Assembly: GCA_963851245.1 (NCBI GenBank)
Contig: CAWKOH010000003.1
Span: 496,001 to 560,000 of the forward strand
Source: CAWKOH01 sp963851245
GTDB taxonomy: Bacteria; Actinomycetota; Acidimicrobiia; Acidimicrobiales; Palsa-688
Length of the DNA: 64,000 bases
Direction of reading: 5' to 3'
Shown here: in pieces, positions 53,199 to 62,064 of the stretch
Numbering within the stretch: the first letter of the stretch is position 1
Layout of the letters: each line of letters opens with the position of its first letter
Program-made: the position numbers and the translations under genes
Notes under the pieces: model-generated
Seen by the model: the letters and a program-made list of their open reading frames with translations, nothing else
The model's database searches: none
What the model was told of the DNA's origin: nothing

Positions 53199-53247
53199 AT
53201 AACGCGAATAGGGCGAATCACCCGGGCAACCGACCTCGCCCACACCC

Positions 53248-53293
53248 TTTGTGTCGAGTACTACATCATATATGGTGTAGTACTCGACACAAA
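53248..53293. repeat. 46-base near-perfect palindrome between convergent genes
   Basis: Two 18-base arms (53248-53265 and 53276-53293) are perfectly complementary around a 10-base AT-rich centre that includes CATATATG. It lies between the DUF1844 gene and the cold-shock-like gene, which converge. No T-tract follows on either strand. It could be a terminator or a protein-binding site. Confidence 0.8.
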
Positions 53294-53322
53294 AGCAGAC
53301 TTTCGTGCTAACCCGACGCGGC

Positions 53323-53556
53323 TCAGTTCGACCCAGCCACACCGACCGCCGTCACCTCGAACGCCTCCCACGCCCCCTTCCGCCCCGGGCGCACATCGAA
53401 GCGTACGGACGTCCCCGCCTCGATGCTGCGGCCCCCGCCCGCGATCTGCGTGCAGTGGAACCGGTACCGCTCCCCGCCACCCGACGCCTCGACCACGCCC
53501 AGCCCCACCTCCTCGTCATAGGACAGCACCGTCCCCGGCGCTCCCGGCATGTTCAT
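53323..53556 (-). CDS. Divergent cold-shock-domain protein
   Basis: The product of about 77 residues, 'MNMPGAPGTVLSYDEEVGLG..', follows the cold-shock OB-fold pattern with 'GTVLSYDEEVGLGVVEASGG', 'RYRFHCTQIAGGGRSIEAGT' and 'VRFDVRPGRKGAWEAFEVTA'. RNP1 (KGFGFI in CspA) reads EVGLGVV and RNP2 (VFVH) reads YRFH, so the aromatic nucleic-acid-stacking residues are mostly lost. It begins immediately after hisG on the same strand. Starts at ATG 53556, ATG 53550 or TTG 53565 are possible. Confidence 0.75.
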   Translation of the reverse strand: MNMPGAPGTVLSYDEEVGLGVVEASGGGERYRFHCTQIAGGGRSIEAGTSVRFDVRPGRKGAWEAFEVTAVGVAGSN

Positions 53557-53561
53557 AGCCG

Positions 53562-54436
53562 TCAAGGCACGATCTTGGCGATGGGCAGCTCGATTATGTC
53601 GGTGGCGCCGTGGTCCTTCAGGGCGGGGATGAGGGTGTTGATCGTGTGCTTCGGCACTACCGCCTCGACGGCGAACCCATCCTCGCCGTACAGCTTGGAG
53701 ACCGTCGGGGACTTCATGGCCGGCAGTAGCTCGATCACCGAGTCAGGGCTGGCTCCGTCACGTTGAGTTTCACCAGCACCCGACCGCGGGCGATCAGGGT
53801 GCCGTTGAGCAGGGTCATGAGCTGCTGCATGGCGTGCCGTTTGGCGTCGTCCGCGTAGGAGAGGGGGTTGGCGATCAGCTCCGTGTAGGACTCGAGGACG
53901 GTGGCGATGATGCGCAGGCCGGCCGCCCGCAAGGCCCGTCCTGTCTCGGTGATCTCAACCACGGCGTCGGCGATCTCGGGGACCTTGGCCTCGGTGGCCC
54001 CGTGGGAAAGGCGTACGTCGGCGTCGACGCCGGCCTTCTCGAGGAACCGGCGGGTCAGCGACGGGTACTCGGTAGAGACCCGCGTGCCGACTGGCAAATC
54101 CGAGACGGAGTGGACCGGCGATTCCTGCGCCACGGCCAGGACCACCCGGATCGGCCGGGACGTGGCCTTGGAGTAGCGCAGTTCCCCGAGCGAGGCCACC
54201 TCGCTGGCTGTCTCCTCGATCCAGTCGCGGCCGGTGATCCCCAGATCGAAGAGCCCTTCGGCCACGTATTGGGGGATCTCCTGAGGCCTGAGGATCCGGA
54301 CTTCGGAGACGCGGGGGTCGTCGATACTGGCCCGATAGTCGACATCGGAGTTGCGCAGGACGGTGAGGTCGGCGGCCTCGAAGAGGTCCAGCGTGGCTCG
54401 CTCGAGGGAACCTTTGGGCAGAACCAGTCGCAGCAA
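53562..54436 (-). CDS. hisG: ATP phosphoribosyltransferase, long form (one apparent frameshift)
   Basis: Residues 1-230 ('LRLVLPKGSLERATLDLFEA', 'DLGITGRDWIEE', 'VRLSHGATEAKVPEIADAVV', 'TETGRALRAAGLRI') are the catalytic part. The C-terminal regulatory domain ('SVIELLPAMKSPTVSKLYGE', 'AVEAVVPKHTINTLIPALKD', 'GATDIIELPIAKIVP') is in another frame. It joins if one base is added in the short C-run at 53746-53748. The restored length is about 291 residues, the long, histidine-inhibited type that needs no HisZ. It catalyses the first step of histidine synthesis. The gene follows ribH with 3 bases between. Confidence 0.92.
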
Positions 54437-54439
54437 GGG

Positions 54440-54940
54440 CTAGGCAGTCGAAGAGGTGGACGGCGGTTCGGCCGCCTTGGGGAGGCCACCCAGCAGGTTG
54501 GCCATCTCGATCGCGGTGGTGGCGGCTTCGAAACCCTTGTTGCCGGCCTTGGCGCCGGACCGCTCCACCGCCTGCTCGATGGTGTCGGTAGTGAGCACCC
54601 CGAAGACGACCGGGATCCCGGAGTCCATCTGGGCCCTCTGGATGCCGGCCGCGCACTGGCCGGCCACGAAGTCGTAGTGGCCCGTGGCCCCCCGGATCAC
54701 GGCGCCGAGGGTGATGACGGCGTCGTAGGCCTGACTCGACGCCATGCGGGCCGCGACCAGGGGCAGCTCGAAGGCGCCGGGCGCCCAGGCCACATCTATG
54801 GAGGCTTCGTCGACACCGTGCCGGCGCAAGCCGTCAACGGCGCCCTCTACGAGCCGGGAGACGATGACCTGATTGAAGCGGCTGGCGACGATGGCTACCC
54901 GCAGACCTCCGCCGCTGAGGTTGCCTTCGAAGACAGTCAC
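54440..54940 (-). CDS. ribH: 6,7-dimethyl-8-ribityllumazine synthase
   Basis: The 166-residue protein from GTG 54940 has '[20 protein letters not shown]', '[20 protein letters not shown]', '[20 protein letters not shown]' and '[18 protein letters not shown]', all canonical. It makes the lumazine precursor of riboflavin. Its GTG overlaps the ribBA stop (GTGA). An apparent single open frame joining ribBA and ribH is produced by a frameshift in ribBA, not by gene fusion. Confidence 0.96.
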   Translation of the reverse strand: MTVFEGNLSGGGLRVAIVASRFNQVIVSRLVEGAVDGLRRHGVDEASIDVAWAPGAFELPLVAARMASSQAYDAVITLGAVIRGATGHYDFVAGQCAAGIQRAQMDSGIPVVFGVLTTDTIEQAVERSGAKAGNKGFEAATTAIEMANLLGGLPKAAEPPSTSSTA

Positions 54941-56158
54941 AGCCCCCCTCCTTCGTCGAGCAAGTGACCCAGGCGATCTCGCTTGGTCCGCAGGTAACGG
55001 ATGTTCTCCTCGTTCGGAACGGTGTGCAGGGGGATGCGATCGACGATTTGCAGGCCGTACCCTCGAGGCCCCCCGTTTGGCCGGATTGTTGGTCATGAGC
55101 CGCATGGTCGTGATCCCGAGGTCTACGAGTATCTGGGCCCCGATACCGTACTCGCGGCTATCGACCGGCAACCCCAATTCGACGTTGGCGTCGACGGTGT
55201 CGAGACCGCTGTCCTGGAGCTCGTAGGCCTGGAGCTTGTGAGTTATGCCGATACCCCGGCCTTCGTGGCCTCGCAGGTACACGACTACTCCCAATCCCTC
55301 GTTGGCGATGTATCGGAGCGCGTTGTGGAGCTGGGCACCGCAATCGCATCGGCGGGAGCCGAAGACGTCCCCGGTCAGGCACTCGCTGTGTACCCGCACC
55401 AGGACGTTGGGCTCCCCCATCGGCTCGCCCATCACGAAGGCCAGGTGGGTTTCGTGATCCATCACGCTCTGGTAGGCAAAGCATCGGAATTCTCCGAACT
55501 CCGTGGGAAGCCGAGCCTCGGCAGTGCGCCGCACGAGCCTCTCGGTCTGGCGGCGGTAACGGATCAGGTCGGCGATCGTCACCAGCACCAGCCCGTGTTT
55601 CGTGGCGAATATCTCGAGGTCGTCCCGCCGGGCCATGTCCAGGCCGTCTTCGGTGACCACCTCGCAGAGGACACCCGCCGGCGTGAGGCCGGCCAGCCGG
55701 GCCAGGTCCACGGCCGCCTCGGTGTGGCCGGCCCGTTTGAGAACGCCGCCGTCGCGAGCTCTCAACACGTGCAGGTGACCGGGTCTGGTGAGGTCATCGG
55801 GCCGGGTGGCGGGATCGATCAGAGCCCGGGCTGTCAACGAGCGGTCGACCGCCGAGATCCCCGTCGTCGTCCCGACCCGCCGGTCGACGGTGACTGTGAA
55901 GGCCGTCCTTTGCGATTCCGTATTGCGCTCCACCATGAGCGGGAGATCGAGCTGGTCCGCCCGGTCGTTGGTGATCGAGACGCAGATGAGCCCTGACGTA
56001 TGGCGCACGAAGAACGCCATTGCCTCCGGCGTGGCGTGCTCGGCGGCCACGATCAGGTCTCCTTCGTTCTCCCGGTCCTCGTCATCGACCACCACCACGA
56101 TCTGGCCGGCCGCGATAGCAGCGATGGCATCTTCGATGGGAGCCGTAGGCACTGTCAC
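54937..56158 (-). CDS. ribBA: Bifunctional DHBP synthase / GTP cyclohydrolase II (one apparent frameshift)
   Basis: The N-terminal RibB domain has '[20 protein letters not shown]', '[10 protein letters not shown]' and '[20 protein letters not shown]'. The C-terminal RibA domain has '[20 protein letters not shown]' with the zinc cysteines, '[12 protein letters not shown]' and '[20 protein letters not shown]'. The final ~40 residues ('[20 protein letters not shown]', '[18 protein letters not shown]') lie in another frame. They join if one base of the six-base C run at 55069-55074 is removed, giving about 406 residues. It supplies both precursors of riboflavin. Confidence 0.94.
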
Positions 56159-56772
56159 GACCTCTCTCTCGGACCGAGGGCGCTGTAGGGGGTCTCAGTG
56201 CCGCCCTGCAGGAGGCGCTCGGCGTACTTGGCGATCACATCGACCTCCAGATTGACCGGATCACCGGCCTGTTTCAGTCCCAACGTGGTTACCGCCAGCG
56301 TGTGCGGGATGACAGCGACGGTGAAGGTGCGTGCGCTTACGGTCACGACGGTCAAGCTGATTCCGTCGACTGTGATCGATCCCTTCTCGACCAGATACCG
56401 GAGAACGGATTCGGGTGCCTCCACCTCGAGGTCCGGTGCCACCCTGGTGATGTGACCCACCCCGTCGACGTGGCCCTGGACCAGATGGCCGCCGAGGCGG
56501 CTCCCGACGCTGACGGATCGCTCCAGGTTCACGCGATCGCCGGGTCGGAGGGACCCCAGATTGGTCCGCGTCAGGGTCTCCGGCACGGCCTCGGCCGTCC
56601 ACCATCCGGGTCCGGTGTCGACAACGGTGAGGCAACAGCCGTTCACCGAAATCGAATCGCCGATGCTGGTTGCGTCAACGACCACCTTGGCTCGGAAGAC
56701 CAGCCGTGCCCCATCCGGTGCAGGTTCGTTGGCGGCGACGGTCCCCATTTCCTCGACGATCCCCGTGAACAT
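56155..56772 (-). CDS. ribE: Riboflavin synthase, alpha chain
   Basis: The protein of about 205 residues from ATG 56772 begins '[17 protein letters not shown]', the hallmark N-terminus, and has two lumazine-binding repeats ('[20 protein letters not shown]' and '[20 protein letters not shown]'). It dismutates two lumazines into riboflavin. It overlaps ribBA downstream and is 6 bases from ribD upstream. Confidence 0.96.
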   Translation of the reverse strand: MFTGIVEEMGTVAANEPAPDGARLVFRAKVVVDATSIGDSISVNGCCLTVVDTGPGWWTAEAVPETLTRTNLGSLRPGDRVNLERSVSVGSRLGGHLVQGHVDGVGHITRVAPDLEVEAPESVLRYLVEKGSITVDGISLTVVTVSARTFTVAVIPHTLAVTTLGLKQAGDPVNLEVDVIAKYAERLLQGGTETPYSALGPRERS

Positions 56773-56778
56773 CACCAC

Positions 56779-57798
56779 TCACGGTACGGCACGATCGCCC
56801 TGAGCAGCCAGAACATCAACACGTAGGTCGGGGCCGATTCGCCTCACAGAAGAAAATCGGCCCCGCCAAAGGTCCGCCATCGAGGGGGCGCCGGGGCCGG
56901 AGAACAGCCCTAGCCCGTCGTCGCCGCCCATGAACGCGGGCGCGAAGTAGAGGACGTACTGGTTGACCAGCCCGGACCGGTGAAAGGAGCCGGCCACATC
57001 CGCCCCACCCTCCACTAGCAGCTGAACGACGCCGCGAGCGGCCAGCTCCTCTAGTAGCGGCTCGAGCGGGCCTCGGTGCACCACGTCGGGATGAACGCGA
57101 GCACCGGCAGGTGGATCACCGAGGACCACCCTCAAGGGGTTTCTCGCCCCCTCGGTGCGCGCGGTCAAAGCCGGGTCGTCCGCTCTTACCGTTCCGGCCC
57201 CGACCAGGATGGCGTCGCTCTCGGCTCGCAGTTGCTGCACGTCGGCCCGGGCCGCCGGGCCGGTAATCCACTTGCTGGTGCGGTCGGGTGCCGCGATCCG
57301 CCCGTCTAGCGTCGCCGCCAGCTTCAGCACCACCCAGGGCCGGCCCGTCCGGCGGTGAGCCAGATAGGGCGCCAGCGAGGCCTCTACCTCGGACGCTCCG
57401 ACACCCACCTCCACCTCCACGCCGGCCCGGCGGAGGCGGTCGATTCCGGCTCCGGAAACATGCGGATCTGGATCGACGATACCGATCACCACCCGGCGCA
57501 CCCCGGCGGCTATCAAGGCATCCGCGCACGGTGGGGTGCGGCCCTGATGGGAGCAGGGTTCGAGGGTGACGTACACCGTGGCCCCCCGGGCTGACGTTCC
57601 GGCCAGATCGAGGGCTACCGCCTCGGCGTGAGGCCCTCCCGGGGGCTGCGTGGCGCCCAGAGCGGCGGGCTGGTCACCTTCGGGGACTACAACTGATCCG
57701 ACCCAAGGGTTGGGCGAGGTGCTGGCCCGGACACCCTGCCCGAGAGATATCGCTTCGGCCATCCACTCGCGGTCGTCGTCGCCGCGGGTGCGGGTCAC
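56779..57798 (-). CDS. ribD: Bifunctional pyrimidine deaminase/reductase RibD
   Basis: The 339-residue protein has the zinc deaminase motif ('GGPHAEAVALDLAG' and 'VTLEPCSHQGRTPPCADALI') and a reductase domain ('VVLKLAATLDGRIAAPDRTS', 'ILVGAGTVRADDPALTAR', 'LLVEGGADVAGSFHRSGLVN'). It carries out the second and third steps of riboflavin synthesis. GTG start at 57798, next to the mog stop. The reductase half is about 190 residues, slightly short but with its motifs intact. Confidence 0.94.
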   Translation of the reverse strand: MTRTRGDDDREWMAEAISLGQGVRASTSPNPWVGSVVVPEGDQPAALGATQPPGGPHAEAVALDLAGTSARGATVYVTLEPCSHQGRTPPCADALIAAGVRRVVIGIVDPDPHVSGAGIDRLRRAGVEVEVGVGASEVEASLAPYLAHRRTGRPWVVLKLAATLDGRIAAPDRTSKWITGPAARADVQQLRAESDAILVGAGTVRADDPALTARTEGARNPLRVVLGDPPAGARVHPDVVHRGPLEPLLEELAARGVVQLLVEGGADVAGSFHRSGLVNQYVLYFAPAFMGGDDGLGLFSGPGAPSMADLWRGRFSSVRRIGPDLRVDVLAAQGDRAVP

Positions 57799-57804
57799 CG
57801 TTGC

Positions 57805-58304
57805 TCAGGGGTGTCGGGTCGGCTGGTCGGCCAACAGGTCCAGGGCGTGGGGGATCACATCGATGACGGCGTTGAGGCACTCGACGGCGCCCTTCGGCGA
57901 GCCGGGCGTGTTCAAGATGATGGTGTGTCCCCGGATACCCGCGACCCCCCGGGAGAGCCGGCCGAGGGGGCTCACCAGGCGCATCGCTTCGGCCAGGCCG
58001 GGCGCCTCTCTCTCGAGGATCTCACCGGTTCCTTCGGGGGTCTGATCCCGCGGGCGCGAAGCCCGTGCCTCCCGTCGTGACCACCAGGCCCGAGAAACTG
58101 ACGCAGAGCCTGGTCAGCTCCCCCGCGACCGAGGCCACGCCGTCAGCAATGACTGACCTCTCGACGACCTTGAAGCCGGCGGCCTCCAGGGTGGCTTGCA
58201 GGGCGGCGCCCGACGCGGTCCTCGCGTGTGCCGGCCATCACTCCGTCGGAGACGGTCAGCACCTTGGCTTGGCGAACGGCGGGGCTCTTCTCGGCTTCGC
58301 TCAT
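57805..58304 (-). CDS. Molybdopterin adenylyltransferase-like protein (MoaB/Mog family; two apparent frameshifts)
   Basis: Starting at ATG 58304 ('[20 protein letters not shown]', 'GVMAGTRED'), the frame breaks near 58217. It then reads '[20 protein letters not shown]', '[18 protein letters not shown]', breaks again near 58052, and continues '[20 protein letters not shown]' and '[19 protein letters not shown]'. Dropping one base at each site gives one protein of about 165 residues, the usual MoaB/Mog length, with the TTGGTG motif intact. Family members adenylylate molybdopterin. It overlaps the rpe stop (ATGA) and lies upstream of ribD. Confidence 0.85.
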
Positions 58305-59041
58305 CGGCGCCCCCTCCGAGAGAGGGTGCCCCGACCGGCCGCACTGATTCGCTCCACCAGGTCGCTCATCCGGCGCTCCACAGCTTCTTCGGCGGCCTCC
58401 CGGATGGCTTCCGCCGCCGACAGCGGGTCGGGGTGACCGAAGATGGCGCTGCCGGCCACGAAGGTGTCGGCTCCCGCCTCCGCCACTTCCCCGACCGTAT
58501 CGACGTCGATACCGCCGTCCACCTCGATGCTCAGCTTGAGCCCATCGCGCTGAACGATGTCATAGGCCCAGGCGATCTTGGGCACAGCCTCGGACATGAA
58601 GTGCTGACCGCCGAACCCAGGATGGACCGACATCACCAGAAGCAGATCGACGGCGCTCAGCCACGGTTCGCATGCCTCGACCGGTGTCTCGGGGTTCACG
58701 GCCAGGCCGACACCTATACCGAGGTCCCGCATCATCTCGATCAACTCGGCTGTTCTGCCGACCTCTACGTGAACCGTGCAACTGCCTGCGCCTGCTTCGG
58801 CGAAGGCTTTCAGGTACTCGCCTGGATCGGTCATCATCAGGTGGCAGTCGAGAAAGGCGTCGGTGTGACGGTGGATGGCGGCGACAACCGGCGGGCCGAT
58901 GGTGAGGTTGGGCACGAAATGACCGTCCATCACGTCGACATGGAGCCAATCGGTTTCCGGCCTCACGCGGTCGATGTCTGCGCCGAGGGCTGCAAAGTCG
59001 GCGGACAGGATGGACGGGGCCATGCGGACCATTGCGGTCAC
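58301..59041 (-). CDS. rpe: Ribulose-phosphate 3-epimerase
   Basis: This 246-residue TIM barrel has 'MAPSILSADFAALGADIDRV', 'DWLHVDVMDGHFVPNLTIGP', 'AFLDCHLMMTDPGEYLKAFA', 'VMSVHPGFGGQHFM' and 'EVDGGIDVDTVGEVAEAGAD'. All metal and catalytic His/Asp residues of the family are present. It interconverts ribulose-5-phosphate and xylulose-5-phosphate. It is the first gene of the run rpe-mog-ribDE-ribBA-ribH-hisG; ribulose-5-phosphate is the RibB substrate. The start may be 59041 or the internal ATG at 59032. Confidence 0.95.
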   Translation of the reverse strand: MTAMVRMAPSILSADFAALGADIDRVRPETDWLHVDVMDGHFVPNLTIGPPVVAAIHRHTDAFLDCHLMMTDPGEYLKAFAEAGAGSCTVHVEVGRTAELIEMMRDLGIGVGLAVNPETPVEACEPWLSAVDLLLVMSVHPGFGGQHFMSEAVPKIAWAYDIVQRDGLKLSIEVDGGIDVDTVGEVAEAGADTFVAGSAIFGHPDPLSAAEAIREAAEEAVERRMSDLVERISAAGRGTLSRRGRR

Positions 59042-59064
59042 CCTACCTAGTTACAGTTCCGGTC

Positions 59065-59442
59065 ATGCACAGAAGCCGACTCACTGCGGCACTGGTCGAC
59101 GTCCCGATCTCGGCATACGGCAGCTCGCTTCGGTTCTGGGCCGGAGCGCTGGGTGCCGAACCGCAATTCGACGACGACAATCCCGAATACGCCGACCTGG
59201 GTGAGGCGACACCCGGCCTGCAGATGTATGTACAGCAGGTCGGCGCCCCGGCGCGGGTGCACCTCGACATCGAGACCGACGACGTCGAAGCCGAGGTGTC
59301 CCGCCTGGAGGCCTTGGGGGCCACCCGGGTCGAGCAGGTGAAGTCGTGGTGGGTCATGCGCGATCCGGCCGGTCTCCTGTTCTGCGTGGTAAGGGTGCAG
59401 TTGCCCGAAGCCTTCGAGCGCCACGCCCGAGAGTGGCCATGA
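59065..59442 (+). CDS. VOC-superfamily (glyoxalase-like) protein
   Basis: The 125-residue protein from ATG 59065 has the paired beta-alpha-beta-beta-beta pattern of the vicinal oxygen chelate fold: 'ISAYGSSLRFWAGALGAEPQ', 'RVHLDIETDDVEAEVSRLEA', 'KSWWVMRDPAGLLFCVVRVQ'. Such proteins include glyoxalases and resistance proteins. The actual substrate is unknown. It is divergent from rpe with 23 bases between starts. Confidence 0.8.
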   Translation: MHRSRLTAALVDVPISAYGSSLRFWAGALGAEPQFDDDNPEYADLGEATPGLQMYVQQVGAPARVHLDIETDDVEAEVSRLEALGATRVEQVKSWWVMRDPAGLLFCVVRVQLPEAFERHAREWP

Positions 59443-59462
59443 CCTAACTCAAGGCGCCTGAC

Positions 59463-60662
59463 TCAAGGCGCCTGCAGGGTGACCATGAACATCCCGTCCG
59501 TCTCGTCGTCCTGGGGCAGAAGGAGGGCGCCCCGTCCGGCCGGGCGCCAGGGGGAACCCGGAGGGGGCCGGGGCACCAGTTCGGGCATCTCCCGCGCCAG
59601 CCACTTGTCAACCGCCGCTGTTTCCGCCGTCGTCAGGGTGCACACGCTGTAGGCGAGTACCCCGCCCGTTGCGACCAAAGGCCGGGCTGCGCCGAGCAAT
59701 CTGCGCTGGAGACCGGACAGACGCTCTACGTCGCCCGGCTGGATTCGCCAGCGGGCGTCGGGCCGCCGGCGCAGCACTCCGAGACCCGAGCACGGGGCAT
59801 CGACGAGCACCAGGTCGAAGCTCCCCCGGCGGAACGGGGGGTCCCGACCGTCGGCCACCACGGTGGCCACCTGGGTGGCGCGCAGCCGGGCCACGTTTGC
59901 GGCTATCACCGCGGCCCGGGTTACGGAGACATCGGCCGCCACCACCAGGCCCGTGGCTGGACCGGCCAAGCCCGTGGCCTTTCCCCCCGGGGCGGCGCAG
60001 ACGTCGAGAACCCGGCCGGCCCCGAAGCGCTGTAGATGGGCTGCGACCATCTGGCTGGCCCGGTCCTGGATGTATCCGTCGGCTCGAGCTTCCGCGGAGG
60101 CCGGCTCGTTCATGGTTCTGAGCGCCTGTCGGGCCGGTTCGGCGCCCAGGTCGTTCACGAGCCGGTCCACGATCCAATCCGGGTAGCTCAACTCCGTCGC
60201 CAGGTCAGGCCAAATCACCAGTCCCTTTTCGATGTCGTTGGCCACCCGCCGCAGCACCGCATTCACCAGGCTGCGGCCCCGGCCCCGGATCTCTTCCACC
60301 GTGGCCGACACGGCCGCGTGGGCCGGGATGCGGGTCCATCCCATCTGGTAGGCGCCGACCCGCAGGCCCGCTCGCACCTCGTCGTCGATCGGGCCCCGCA
60401 CGTGGCGCCCCGTCAACCAGTCGCAAGCTCTTTGCATCCGGCAGGTGCCGTAGACCAGCTCGGTCACGAGGCCGCGGTCCCGCTCGTCCAGCCCCGAGCG
60501 ACCCAGACGCTCGGGCACAACCACGTTGGCCCGGCTCCCCCGCTCGATTGCCACCAGGGCTTCGATGGCCACTCGCCGCGCCGACACGGGTCGCCACGAA
60601 CCTCCGTCGCCTCCGCGGCCGGTGCGGTCACCCCGGCGTGTGCCACCCGACCGGGGCTTCAT
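59463..60662 (-). CDS. rsmB: 16S rRNA m5C967 methyltransferase (RsmB/Sun)
   Basis: This 399-residue protein has an N-terminal NusB-like domain ('ARRVAIEALVAIERGSRANV', 'TELVYGTCRMQRACDWLTGR') and a SAM methyltransferase domain: 'IQDRASQMVAAHL', 'VLDVCAAPGGKATGLAG', 'VLVDAPCSGLGVLRRRPDAR', 'GVLAYSVCTLTTAE', with both catalytic cysteines. It starts at ATG 60662, overlapping the fmt stop (ATGA). The def-fmt-rsmB order is widely conserved. Confidence 0.95.
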   Translation of the reverse strand: MKPRSGGTRRGDRTGRGGDGGSWRPVSARRVAIEALVAIERGSRANVVVPERLGRSGLDERDRGLVTELVYGTCRMQRACDWLTGRHVRGPIDDEVRAGLRVGAYQMGWTRIPAHAAVSATVEEIRGRGRSLVNAVLRRVANDIEKGLVIWPDLATELSYPDWIVDRLVNDLGAEPARQALRTMNEPASAEARADGYIQDRASQMVAAHLQRFGAGRVLDVCAAPGGKATGLAGPATGLVVAADVSVTRAAVIAANVARLRATQVATVVADGRDPPFRRGSFDLVLVDAPCSGLGVLRRRPDARWRIQPGDVERLSGLQRRLLGAARPLVATGGVLAYSVCTLTTAETAAVDKWLAREMPELVPRPPPGSPWRPAGRGALLLPQDDETDGMFMVTLQAP

Positions 60663-61522
60663 GCCCCGAGAAGCTCACCCGGGCGGGGGCGGGCGCCGCG
60701 GAGCCAATCCGGCGCGGCCAGGGCGGCGCGGCCCTCCGGCTGGACGGTCACCAGCTGCAGCTGGCCGTCAGCGGTGGCAACCAGGTCTCCGTCGAGTGAG
60801 CCCGGCGCGCCCGGTGCCGCGCCGGGCACCAGGTGTGCTGACAGGATCAGGAGCCGCTTTCCTCGCCAGGTGGTCCAGGCCCGCCCGATCCGGACCACCC
60901 GTTGGAGCTCGAGCGCGGGCCGGCTCCAGTCGAGGTGGAGCTCCCCCGGCTCGAGCTTGGTCGCGTATGTCGCTTCGCCTTCCTGGGGCCGAGCCGTCCC
61001 CAGACCGTCCCGCAGGGCCTCGATCAGCATGGCCGCACCCAGGTCGGCGAGTCGCCCCCGAAGCTCGGCCGCGGTCTCTTCGGCTCCTATGGCGACCTGT
61101 TCACAGCGGTAAACCGGGCCCGTGTCCAGGCCCTCGTCGATGCCCATCAGGCAAACGCCGGTGACGGGGTCCCCGGCCAGGATGGCCCGCTCTACCGGTG
61201 CCGCGCCGCGCCATCTGGGCAGCAACGAAAAGTGGACGTTGACAAGTGGCAGGGCGTCCAGCACCTCCGGCTTGATGATGCGACCGAACGCCACCACCAC
61301 GCCCAACGCGACGCCGGCATTCAAGACGTCGTCGATGCGCTCGCTCACCGGCAGGCCCAGCTCCAGTGCGGCCGCTTTCACGGGCGTGGGCTTGGGGGCT
61401 TCGTTGCGCCCGCGGCGTTTGTCGACGCGGGTGACGACGATGGCTACCTCGTGTCCACCTGCGACCAAGGCGCGCAGGGCCACTGCTGCCGGCTCCGGCG
61501 TCCCGAGAAAGGCCAGGCGCAG
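60659..61522 (-). CDS. fmt: Methionyl-tRNA formyltransferase, probable CUG start
   Basis: The family's N-terminus 'LRLAFLGTPEPAAVALRALV' is in frame only if translation begins at a CTG at 61522. This is preceded by AGGAG with 6 bases of spacing and begins 9 bases after the def stop. The next GTG (61483) would remove the first beta-strand. Inside are 'VNVHFSLLPRWRGAAPVERA' and 'VTGVCLMGIDEGLDTGPVY', the formyl-THF domain, followed by the OB-like C-terminal domain. Length about 287 residues. It formylates initiator Met-tRNA. A base error at the start codon is an alternative. Confidence 0.92.
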   Translation of the reverse strand: MRLAFLGTPEPAAVALRALVAGGHEVAIVVTRVDKRRGRNEAPKPTPVKAAALELGLPVSERIDDVLNAGVALGVVVAFGRIIKPEVLDALPLVNVHFSLLPRWRGAAPVERAILAGDPVTGVCLMGIDEGLDTGPVYRCEQVAIGAEETAAELRGRLADLGAAMLIEALRDGLGTARPQEGEATYATKLEPGELHLDWSRPALELQRVVRIGRAWTTWRGKRLLILSAHLVPGAAPGAPGSLDGDLVATADGQLQLVTVQPEGRAALAAPDWLRGARPRPGELLGA

Positions 61523-61531
61523 ACCCGGCTC

Positions 61532-62032
61532 CTAGCTCCCGACGGCTTCTGCCCGGCGGCGCAGCTCACGCATGGCCTCTTTTCGCTGCGCCTTGTCGAG
61601 AAGGGTCAGCAGTAGCCGCCCGTCCAGGTGATCGAGCTCGTGCTGGAAGCAGCGGGCCTCGATCTCGTCGGCCTCGATCGACACCTCGTTGCCGTCGATG
61701 TCCCAGCCCGTCAGGTGGATCTCCTTCGGACGCACAATCGGGAAGTACAAGCCCGGTATCGAGAGGCAGCCCTCGTCGAACTCCCATTCGCCCCGGCTCT
61801 CGGCGATCGTCGGGTTCACGATGGCCACGGGATCGCGATCCTCGAGCTGATACACGAAGAGGCGCTTCTGCACTCCGACCTGTGGAGCGGCCAGGCCCAG
61901 GCCGTGGGCGTCGTGCATGGTTTCGATCATGTCGTCCACGAGGCGTGCAAGGGTGCCATCCAGCTCGGTGACCTCGGCAGAGCGTTGGGTCAGCACGGGG
62001 TCCCCGAACTGGCGGATCTGGTAGGCAGCCAC
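61532..62032 (-). CDS. def: Peptide deformylase
   Basis: The 166-residue protein from GTG 62032 contains the three signature motifs 'GLGLAAPQVGV', 'EGCLSIPG' and 'QHELDHLDG' with the HEXXH metal site. It removes the formyl group from nascent chains, the counterpart of fmt directly downstream. The start is taken where similarity begins (AAYQIRQFGDPVL). Confidence 0.96.
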   Translation of the reverse strand: MAAYQIRQFGDPVLTQRSAEVTELDGTLARLVDDMIETMHDAHGLGLAAPQVGVQKRLFVYQLEDRDPVAIVNPTIAESRGEWEFDEGCLSIPGLYFPIVRPKEIHLTGWDIDGNEVSIEADEIEARCFQHELDHLDGRLLLTLLDKAQRKEAMRELRRRAEAVGS

Positions 62033-62064
62033 GGGTCTATGGTACCGGTACCCTGCTTGAGCGC

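Noticed and set aside
54440..56158. A single frame suggesting a RibBA-RibH fusion
   Set aside because: The join is a frameshift artefact. The true RibA C-terminus is in another frame, and ribH has its own GTG overlapping the RibBA stop.
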